From positions 1 to 5,395 of the forward strand of contig CAJUKH010000015.1 in assembly GCA_910587345.1 (NCBI GenBank): a DNA stretch of 5,395 bases. The letters run 5' to 3'. The position numbers and the translations under genes were made by a program. This document shows positions 1-3,908 of this stretch, piece after piece. The DNA is from an uncultured Oscillospiraceae bacterium. Its GTDB lineage: Bacteria > Bacillota > Clostridia > Oscillospirales > Oscillospiraceae. The notes below the pieces were generated by a model, which saw only the letters and a list, made by a program, of their open reading frames with translations, had not been told where the DNA came from and did not search any database. Positions within the stretch are counted from its first letter, which is position 1, and every line of letters begins with the position of its first letter.

Positions 1-1
1 C

Positions 2-1384
2 ATCGTGGTGGGGGAGGTGGTCCGGGACTCCGGCCCCGACGGCCTGTCCGCCGCCCTGGCCCTGACCCAATCGCTGATAAAGCTGGGCCTGTCCATCCGC
101 CGGTTCAAGACGGGCACGCCCCCCCGGGTCAACGCCCGCAGTGTGGATTTTTCCAAAATGGAACTTCAGGAGGGGGACGGGGAGGGGCTGGCCTTCTCCT
201 TTCAGACGGAGCGTCCCCCGGAAAACCGGGCGGTGTGCTGGCTGACCTATACCAACGAGGAGACTCACAGGGTCATCCGGGCCAACCTGGACCGTTCCCC
301 CCTCTACGACGGCACCATCGAGGGGGTGGGCCCGCGCTACTGCCCCTCCATCGAGACCAAGGTGGAGCGTTTCCCCGACAAGGAGCGCCACCAGCTGTTC
401 ATCGAACCCATGGGGCTGGACACCGAGGAGCTGTACATCCAGGGCTTCTCCTCCTCCCTCCCGGAGGAGGTACAGATCCAGATGCTCCACACCATCCCCG
501 GCCTGGAGCAGGCCGAGATGACCCGGTGCGCCTACGCCATTGAGTATGACTGCGTGGATCCCACCGGACTGGAGGCCACCCTGGAGACCAAGGCCGTCCC
601 CGGCCTGTACGGGGCGGGGCAGTTCAACGGCTCCTCCGGCTATGAGGAGGCCGCTGTCCAGGGCTTTGTGGCCGGGGTGAACGCCGCCCTGAAAATCCAG
701 GGAAAGCCGCCCCTGATCCTCCGCCGGGACCAGGGGTATATTGGGGTGCTCATTGACGACCTGGTCACCAAGGGCACCAACGAGCCCTACCGCATGATGA
801 CCTCCCGCACTGAGTACCGGCTGCTCCACCGCCAGGACAACGCCGACCGGCGGCTGACCCCCATCGGCTATGAATTGGGGCTGGTCTCACGGGAACAATA
901 TGAGCGGGTGCAGCGGAAATACGAGGCCGTGGACCGGGAGGTCCGCCGCCTGGAGCACACCGGCACGCCGCCCACCCCGGAGCTGGCCGCCCTGCTGGAG
1001 GCCAAAGGAGAGCCCCCGGTGAAGGACGGGGCCCGGCTGGCCGACCTGCTCCGCCGCCCCCGGCTGAGCTACGCCGATCTGGCCCCCTTCGACCCGGGCC
1101 GGCCCGCCCTGGACCCGGCGGTGGCCAGCGAGGCGGAAATCACCATCAAGTACGCCGGATACATTGACCGCCAGCTGCGCCAGGTGGAGGAGGTCCGCCG
1201 CCTGGAGGAGCGGCCCATGCCCGCCGACATCGACTACCTGTCTATCGCCGGCCTGCGGCTGGAGGCAAGGCAGAAGCTGGACGCCATCCGGCCCAAAAAC
1301 CTGGGCCAGGCGGGCCGGGTGTCCGGGGTGTCTCCGGCGGACGTGGCGGTACTGATGGTGTACTTGAAACAAAGGGAAATCTAA
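2..1384 (+). CDS. mnmG: tRNA uridine-5-carboxymethylaminomethyl(34) synthesis enzyme MnmG, 5'-truncated
   Basis: MnmG (GidA) is a cytoplasmic FAD-dependent enzyme. With the GTPase MnmE it installs the (carboxymethyl)aminomethyl group on C5 of wobble uridine 34 in certain tRNAs. The frame is open to the left edge from base 2, so the N-terminal part with the FAD GxGxxG motif (roughly 170 residues of a usual ~625-635) lies outside the window; 460 codons are visible. Recognisable family blocks, in order, are SSGPDG-like DSGPDG, RRFKTGTPPRVN, RYCPSIE with the conserved redox cysteine, HQLFIEPMG, the FAD-contacting GLYGAGQFNGSSGYEEAA, GTNEPYRMMTSRTEYRLLHR, and the C-terminal MnmE-interaction domain ending DIDYLSIAGLRLEAR...IRPKNLGQAGRVSGVSPADVA. 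The reading frame is intact, with TAA at 1382-1384. In many bacteria rsmG (gidB) follows directly. Here it does not: a hairpin and an opposing AT-rich gene pair follow instead. Identity is very secure. Confidence 0.97.
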   Translation: MVVGEVVRDSGPDGLSAALALTQSLIKLGLSIRRFKTGTPPRVNARSVDFSKMELQEGDGEGLAFSFQTERPPENRAVCWLTYTNEETHRVIRANLDRSPLYDGTIEGVGPRYCPSIETKVERFPDKERHQLFIEPMGLDTEELYIQGFSSSLPEEVQIQMLHTIPGLEQAEMTRCAYAIEYDCVDPTGLEATLETKAVPGLYGAGQFNGSSGYEEAAVQGFVAGVNAALKIQGKPPLILRRDQGYIGVLIDDLVTKGTNEPYRMMTSRTEYRLLHRQDNADRRLTPIGYELGLVSREQYERVQRKYEAVDREVRRLEHTGTPPTPELAALLEAKGEPPVKDGARLADLLRRPRLSYADLAPFDPGRPALDPAVASEAEITIKYAGYIDRQLRQVEEVRRLEERPMPADIDYLSIAGLRLEARQKLDAIRPKNLGQAGRVSGVSPADVAVLMVYLKQREI

Positions 1385-1390
1385 ACATAA

Positions 1391-1419
1391 AGATGAGTTG
1401 GGCGCTCCCCAACTCATCT
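1391..1419. terminator. Bidirectional terminator between mnmG and the opposing small-gene unit
   Basis: A perfect 12-bp stem (arms 1391-1402 and 1408-1419, AGATGAGTTGGG and its complement) closes a 5-nt loop, CGCTC. Read on the minus strand, the stem is followed at once by TTATGTTTAG, a T-rich tail, and it begins 6 nt after the stop of the 42-aa gene. Read on the plus strand, it starts 6 nt after the mnmG stop, but the T8 run (1433-1440) is 13 nt beyond the stem. That T8 run also encodes the lysines of the opposing peptide. It is therefore a better terminator for the minus-strand unit and a weaker one for mnmG. Confidence 0.75.
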
Positions 1420-1425
1420 CCGTAC

Positions 1426-1554
1426 TTACAGCTTTTTTTTGAGGTATTTAATAGTGAGATATAGCAAGTAAATTATTTCAAAAATAATAATTACAAAAAC
1501 TACTACTGCGATAATGGCAAGAATGATGGGGAATATCACAAAAAGTGGTTTCAT
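1426..1554 (-). CDS. 42-aa single-helix membrane peptide, unknown function
   Basis: This short gene starts at an ATG (1554-1552) preceded by a strong GGAGGAG Shine-Dalgarno (1560-1566) with 5-nt spacing, and ends with TAA at 1428-1426. The 42 residues begin MKPLFVIFPIIL. An almost unbroken hydrophobic stretch spans residues 4-33, interrupted only by Glu26, and a basic tail (IKYLKKKL) follows. The expected product is a one-helix inner-membrane peptide with its C-terminus in the cytoplasm by the positive-inside rule. It begins 19 nt after the stop of the secreted-protein gene and is followed by a hairpin terminator, so the two are probably one transcript. I recognise no family. Possible roles, all inference, are a membrane partner or immunity-like peptide for the secreted protein, or a small toxic peptide. 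The ribosome site, spacing and operon position make it likely to be translated. Confidence 0.72.
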   Translation of the reverse strand: MKPLFVIFPIILAIIAVVVFVIIIFEIIYLLYLTIKYLKKKL

Positions 1555-1573
1555 AATTGCTCCTCCGCGAATA

Positions 1574-2125
1574 TTACCAGGAAATAGTGACCTTGCCGCT
1601 GTGGCTCACAGAAACAGAAAGAATATATGTTATGTCACATATATGAACCCAGGCATTATCAAATAAAGAGCAGTTCGCAATACCAGAAACGGTTGCGGGA
1701 AATGTTGCAGTTGAAGTTGCTCTTCCTATTGAAAGACTTCTGTCGATAATTTTCATGAATGAACCGTTAGCTATAAGGTTTCTCGCATTGGATATATTCC
1801 ATCCTCCTGGGTGAGATAAATCAAATTCATATTCCATATAAAAAACACCATATGTCATCCAAACCTCCCATGTACCGACAGATGCGTCCTTAGTTTCACT
1901 GCCTCTTGTTTGTATCGAAGGAGTATAGAAAACACCAATTGTTACATCTTCGCCATTTGACGCTTTATATTCTATAGTTTCCGTATAGGGCATAGCAAAA
2001 TCTATGGAATCAAAGGTCAAACTTTTTTCTGAACCATATTCGTTTGTAGTTGCATATACAGGTACGGTAATGGATAGTAACACGGAAACCATAATCAGCG
2101 TCGCAACAATTCGTTTGGTTTTCAT
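1574..2125 (-). CDS. Secreted protein with Sec signal peptide, possibly DUF5626-like
   Basis: A protein of 183 aa. The N-terminus is a textbook Sec signal peptide: basic MKTKR, a hydrophobic core (IVATLIMVSVLLSITV), and a VYA cleavage motif at residues 23-25 followed by TTNEYG. There is no lipobox cysteine and no later membrane helix, so the mature ~158-aa domain should be released or loosely wall-bound. The mature part is rich in beta-prone residues. Its features include GTWEVWMTYGVFYMEYEFDL (residues 84-103), a PGGWNIS turn, and two cysteines (C152, C163) close enough to bridge. The pattern of signal peptide, then GTW-x-V, then alternating hydrophobic strands recalls the DUF5626 family of secreted Firmicute proteins, but I cannot confirm that from memory. 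The start is supported by AAGGAG (2132-2137 region) 6 nt upstream and by the promoter beyond it. The gene is AT-rich, unlike its neighbours, suggesting acquisition. Function is unknown. Confidence 0.85.
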   Translation of the reverse strand: MKTKRIVATLIMVSVLLSITVPVYATTNEYGSEKSLTFDSIDFAMPYTETIEYKASNGEDVTIGVFYTPSIQTRGSETKDASVGTWEVWMTYGVFYMEYEFDLSHPGGWNISNARNLIANGSFMKIIDRSLSIGRATSTATFPATVSGIANCSLFDNAWVHICDITYILSVSVSHSGKVTISW

Positions 2126-2171
2126 AATTGTCTCCTTTCATAAACGTGTACTCTGAAAATGTTACGTTTGT

Positions 2172-2201
2172 ATTATATCACAAATATAGGATATATGTCA
2201 A
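2172..2201 (-). promoter_or_regulatory. Near-consensus sigma-A promoter for the secreted-protein unit
   Basis: On the minus strand a perfect -35 TTGACA (2201-2196) and a perfect -10 TATAAT (2177-2172) are separated by 18 bp. The -10 is extended (TGATATAAT). Transcription would start near 2165, giving a leader of about 40 nt before the ATG at 2125. This is the best match to consensus in the window and implies strong, possibly constitutive, expression of the two small genes. Confidence 0.85.
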
Positions 2202-2247
2202 CAAATAGTTACTTAAAATAGACAAATATTCTGGCGTTATAAAAGTG

Positions 2248-2277
2248 CTGGAATATATTGAAAAACTGTGTTATATT
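2248..2277 (+). promoter_or_regulatory. Probable extended -10 promoter for the metallo-beta-lactamase-fold gene
   Basis: TGTTATATT supplies an extended -10 (hexamer TATATT, 2272-2277). The -35 at 18-bp spacing is poor (CTGGAA, 2248-2253). The start point would fall near 2284, leaving a leader of only about 14 nt that is mostly the ribosome site GGAGGGG (2286-2292). The AACTGTGTTAT block around the -10 is shared with the antisense-RNA promoter and, nearly, with the secG promoter, which supports the call. Confidence 0.5.
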
Positions 2278-2283
2278 GAAAAA
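2254..2283 (+). repeat. Tandem 12-bp direct repeat in the promoter region
   Basis: TATATTGAAAAA occurs at 2254-2265 and again at 2272-2283, separated by 6 bp (period 18 bp). The second copy overlaps the proposed -10 element of the downstream hydrolase gene. It could be an operator half-site pair or simply AT-rich drift. Confidence 0.6.
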
Positions 2284-2297
2284 ATGGAGGGGAAAAT

Positions 2298-3197
2298 ATG
2301 ACTTTAACACACGTAAAGGGCAACACCTGGGTTATCGAGGCCAACCAGCTCATCCCCCTGTACAAGCTGGATGAGAGGCGGTGCGTCCTGCTGGACACCG
2401 GGCTTCTGGAGGAGCGTGATGAACTGGAAGGGACGCTCCGCTCCGCTGGGCTGACGCCGGTGGGGGTGCTGTGTTCCCACGCCCATGTGGACCACTGCGC
2501 CAACAACGGCTATTTTCAGGAGAAATACGGCACGAAGGTGGCCCTCACCTTTCCCGAGGCGGGTATGTGCTCCTCCCTGCTGACGCTCAAGTGCTACTTC
2601 CTCACCCTCTCCCCAGGGACGGTGGAGCGGGAGTCGTCCTGCATGCTCCACACGCCCGACGTGATCATTCCGCCGGCGGACGGCCCCTTCTCCTTTTGCG
2701 GGGCGAAGTTTCGCATTGTCCACACGCCGGGGCACTCCTCGGGACACGTGTGTACCGTCACCCCGGACAACGTATGTTACACCGCCGACGCACTCCTCAG
2801 CCGGGAGCTGCTGGAGGCCAAGCTGCCCTACAACCTGAGCCAGCGCATGGCCCTGGACAGCCGGGAGAAGCTGCGGGGGCTGGGCTGCGACTTCTACGTC
2901 ATGGCCCACCGGGGGGTGTGCTCCGGAGCGGAGATCGGCCCTCTGATCGACGCCAATCAGGCCCTGATCCACCGCCGGGCGGAGGAAATCCTCTCCCTGG
3001 TGGGCCGGCCCATGACGGCCAGCCAGATCGCTGAGGCGGCCTGCCTGCACTACAAGCTGCTCACCCACAAGCCCTCCCGCTCCCTGCGCTTTGAGCGCAA
3101 CGTCCGCTTCTTCATCGAGTACCTGGTGGACGCCGGCCGGCTGGACGAGGTATGCCAAAACGGGGCCACCTACTATGTCAGACAGGAAAATTCCTGA
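2298..3197 (+). CDS. Metallo-beta-lactamase-fold hydrolase with C-terminal winged-helix-like region
   Basis: A 299-aa soluble protein of the metallo-beta-lactamase superfamily. The di-metal site is visible in full: HAHVDH at residues 61-66 (His61, His63, Asp65, His66), HTPGH with His146 in position for the third block, Asp164 in YTADALL as the bridging acid, and His204 in VMAHRG. An early LLDTG strand (31-35) is also typical. After the catalytic core, residues ~215-299 look like the helix-turn-helix-type tail common in glyoxalase II-like or MBLAC2-like relatives (MTASQIAEAACLHYK, then a final YLVDAGRLDEV). The substrate cannot be read from sequence; hydrolysis of a thioester or lactone-type ester is an inference. 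The ATG at 2298 has GGAGGGG 5 nt upstream. It is divergently transcribed from the AT-rich unit and followed by secG, which has its own promoter. Confidence 0.92.
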   Translation: MTLTHVKGNTWVIEANQLIPLYKLDERRCVLLDTGLLEERDELEGTLRSAGLTPVGVLCSHAHVDHCANNGYFQEKYGTKVALTFPEAGMCSSLLTLKCYFLTLSPGTVERESSCMLHTPDVIIPPADGPFSFCGAKFRIVHTPGHSSGHVCTVTPDNVCYTADALLSRELLEAKLPYNLSQRMALDSREKLRGLGCDFYVMAHRGVCSGAEIGPLIDANQALIHRRAEEILSLVGRPMTASQIAEAACLHYKLLTHKPSRSLRFERNVRFFIEYLVDAGRLDEVCQNGATYYVRQENS

Positions 3198-3214
3198 AAG
3201 TTAGGGAAAAATAC

Positions 3215-3243
3215 TTGCAATCCGTTTAAAACTGTGGTATGCT
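3215..3243 (+). promoter_or_regulatory. secG promoter
   Basis: TTGCAA (-35, 3215-3220) and TATGCT (-10, 3238-3243) are spaced by 17 bp, with a TG extension before the -10 (TGGTATGCT). Transcription would begin near 3250, giving a secG leader of about 60 nt. It lies 17 bp past the stop of the hydrolase gene, so secG need not depend on read-through from it. Confidence 0.7.
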
Positions 3244-3310
3244 GTTCGGTACTTCCGGGTTTTTCCCGCCGTCAATTTTCGGCCCCAGGGCCTTGAAAGG
3301 AACGAGAGAC

Positions 3311-3547
3311 ATGAATACACTGAATTTAGTCCTTACCATCATTCAGGTCCTGTGCGGCCTGGCCGTTATCGCCGTGGTGATGCTCCAATCCGGCAAGAGC
3401 GCCGGCCTGTCCGGCGCTATCGCCGGCGGTGCCGACACCTTCCTGTCCAAGAACAAGGCCAAGAGTCTGGACGCCAAACTGGCCAAGATGACCAAGTGGG
3501 TAGCCATCCTCTGGATCGTCATTACCCTGGCCCTGAGCCTGATTTGA
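3311..3547 (+). CDS. secG: Preprotein translocase subunit SecG
   Basis: A 78-aa inner-membrane protein, the accessory subunit of the SecYEG protein-export channel; it aids SecA-driven translocation. The family layout is complete. A first membrane helix spans residues ~4-25 (LNLVLTIIQVLCGLAVIAVVML). It is followed by the hallmark QSGKSAGLSGAIAGGADTFL loop (26-45), a charged linker, and a second helix (~62-78). Length is normal for Firmicute SecG. The ATG at 3311 is chosen over an in-frame upstream ATG at 3239 because that one overlaps the promoter and lacks a ribosome site, whereas AAAGGA lies at 3296-3301, about 9 nt before 3311. In many Firmicutes secG leads into rnr and smpB. Here it is a single-gene transcript closed by a strong terminator. 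Confidence 0.95.
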   Translation: MNTLNLVLTIIQVLCGLAVIAVVMLQSGKSAGLSGAIAGGADTFLSKNKAKSLDAKLAKMTKWVAILWIVITLALSLI

Positions 3548-3563
3548 GCCCTGTCGCAATACC

Positions 3564-3600
3564 AAAGCACCTCACCGAAAAGGTGAGGTGCTTTCTTTCT
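3564..3600 (+). terminator. secG intrinsic terminator
   Basis: A perfect 13-bp stem (arms 3564-3576 and 3582-3594, AAAGCACCTCACC with its complement) closes a GAAAA loop. The tail is T-rich (CTTTCTTTCT). It begins 16 nt after the secG stop and insulates the small locus that follows. Confidence 0.9.
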
Positions 3601-3602
3601 GC

Positions 3603-3631
3603 TTGCGAAATGGGTCGAAGCCTGATACAAT
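3603..3631 (+). promoter_or_regulatory. Promoter of the small toxin-like mRNA
   Basis: TTGCGA (-35, 3603-3608), a 17-bp spacer, and TACAAT (-10, 3626-3631) preceded by TG (TGATACAAT, extended -10). Transcription should begin around 3638, just past the secG terminator. The predicted transcript to the terminator at 3823 is about 185 nt with a leader of about 43 nt. Confidence 0.75.
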
Positions 3632-3646
3632 AGCCATGCCGCCCTG

Positions 3647-3671
3647 CCCCTCCCTGTGCAAGGGAAGGAGG
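3647..3671 (+). promoter_or_regulatory. Leader hairpin that sequesters the Shine-Dalgarno of the small peptide
   Basis: The C/T-rich arm 3647-3655 (CCCCTCCCT) can pair with 3661-3671 (AGGGAAGGAGG) around a 5-nt loop, GTGCA, with one or two bulged A residues. The right arm contains the GGAGG core of a perfect ribosome site (AAGGAGGTGA, 3665-3674). A nascent mRNA could therefore fold so that translation starts are blocked. A leader stem-loop that hides the ribosome site is a known feature of the pAD1 fst toxin mRNA. The pairing here is read by eye, not computed. Confidence 0.65.
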
Positions 3672-3693
3672 TGAAACCCTATGGGAGACGCTC
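3670..3693 (+). repeat. Direct repeat copy 1, over the toxin translation start
   Basis: This 24-bp segment runs from the end of the Shine-Dalgarno through the start codon and first four codons. It recurs at 3824-3846 with one substitution and one 1-bp deletion. The 13-bp core ATGGGAGACGCTC (3681-3693) is identical in both. The repeat flanks the shared terminator, the position that DRa/DRb-type repeats occupy in par/Fst loci. Confidence 0.9.
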
Positions 3694-3776
3694 GAGAACT
3701 CTTACTAGCCGTCGCCGCAAATGTTATCGCATACTACATTTGCAAATGGTTTGATGGCCACAGCAAAGGGCGGTAA
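3681..3776 (+). CDS. 31-aa membrane peptide, candidate type I (Fst-like) toxin
   Basis: The ATG at 3681 follows a full-match Shine-Dalgarno (AAGGAGGTGA, 3665-3674) with 9 nt between GGAGG and ATG; TAA is at 3774-3776. The peptide has an acidic/basic head (MGDARE), one hydrophobic helix (residues ~7-21, LLLAVAANVIAYYIC), then KWFDG and a basic tail, HSKGR. Fst-family toxins have the same size (~30 aa), one helix, an aromatic/Leu-Asp element after it, and a charged polar tail. The Fst-typical Pro/Gly (IAPxxVG) block is absent, so membership is uncertain. Support comes from context: its own promoter, a hidden ribosome site, a strong terminator, and a convergent antisense RNA bearing a copy of its start region. 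If the analogy holds, the peptide would damage membranes when its antisense RNA is lost. It could instead be a harmless small membrane protein under RNA control. Confidence 0.78.
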   Translation: MGDARELLLAVAANVIAYYICKWFDGHSKGR

Positions 3777-3785
3777 CCATAGCGA

Positions 3786-3823
3786 AACCCCGGAGAGTCA
3801 CACCTCTCCGGGGTTCTTTTTTT
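3786..3823. terminator. Shared terminator of the toxin mRNA and the antisense RNA
   Basis: A perfect 12-bp stem (arms 3786-3797 and 3804-3815, AACCCCGGAGAG with its complement) has the loop TCACAC. On the plus strand it runs into TTCTTTTTTT, a strong intrinsic terminator 9 nt after the toxin stop. On the minus strand the tail is only TTTCGCT, so termination in that direction is weaker but plausible. Both convergent RNAs would carry this hairpin in complementary form. Confidence 0.88.
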
Positions 3824-3846
3824 GGTGATACCCATGGGAGACGCTC
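3824..3846 (-). repeat. Direct repeat copy 2, inside the antisense RNA
   Basis: This is the second copy of the toxin-start repeat, beginning directly after the T-run of the shared terminator. Its ATG opens no useful coding frame. On the minus strand it gives an RNA complementary to 23 of the 24 bases of copy 1, apart from one mismatch. Its presence in a non-coding stretch argues that it is kept for base pairing. Confidence 0.85.
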
Positions 3847-3868
3847 ATTTCTGCCTGGGTACAGATTG

Positions 3869-3898
3869 ATTATAACACAGTTACGCCGGGATATGCAA
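3869..3898 (-). promoter_or_regulatory. Promoter of the antisense RNA
   Basis: On the minus strand a perfect extended -10 (TGTTATAAT; hexamer at 3874-3869) lies 18 bp from a partial -35, TTGCAT (3898-3893). The start site is predicted at about 3862. The -35 is 11 bp beyond the pncB stop codon, and no terminator is visible between them. Transcripts reading through from pncB would therefore also produce the antisense strand. Confidence 0.75.
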
Positions 3899-3908
3899 GA
3901 GAAAAGTT

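Larger units (their letters stand above)
3786..3862 (-). ncRNA. Predicted antisense RNA (antitoxin, RNA II-like)
   Basis: Transcription from the extended -10 promoter just upstream should start near 3862 and run to the shared hairpin, giving an RNA of about 77-83 nt with no apparent gene. Its 5' part can fold: TACCCA (3861-3856) pairs with TGGGTA (3834-3829), with a smaller inner stem AGA/TCT, presenting a loop around AATGAGCG. The segment copied from repeat 2 contains GAGCGTCTCCCAT, the exact complement of the toxin start codon and next ten bases. Its 3' end is complementary to the toxin mRNA terminator stem. This matches the two contact zones of the pAD1 par RNA I/RNA II pair. No expression evidence is available, so both ends are predictions. 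Confidence 0.65.

Noticed and set aside
887..1417. Minus-strand open frame opposite the mnmG C-terminus
   Set aside because: The opposite strand encodes conserved MnmG motifs, and the frame crosses the terminator hairpin. No ribosome site was seen.
2304..3158. Long minus-strand open frame opposite the hydrolase gene
   Set aside because: It is a by-product of high-GC codon bias opposite a gene with full catalytic motifs. It has no ribosome site and a low-complexity, Gly/Val/Gln-rich sequence.
3183..3196. Small inverted repeat CAGGAA/TTCCTG at the end of the hydrolase gene, considered as a terminator
   Set aside because: The stem is 6 bp with a 2-nt loop and is not followed by a T-run, so it is too weak to call.
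3257..3270. CGGG-TTTTT-CCCG mini-hairpin in the secG leader, considered as a riboswitch or attenuator
   Set aside because: A 4-bp stem with no alternative pairing or conserved riboswitch core. The ~60-nt leader is too short for known classes.
3239..3310. In-frame upstream ATG giving a 102-aa SecG
   Set aside because: The ATG overlaps the secG -10 region and has no ribosome site. The added 24 residues do not resemble a SecG N-terminus.
3603..3898. CRISPR-like or IS-remnant explanation for the 23/24-bp repeat pair
   Set aside because: There are only two copies, one of them covers a translation start, there is no spacer periodicity, and no transposase or terminal inverted repeats flank the stretch.
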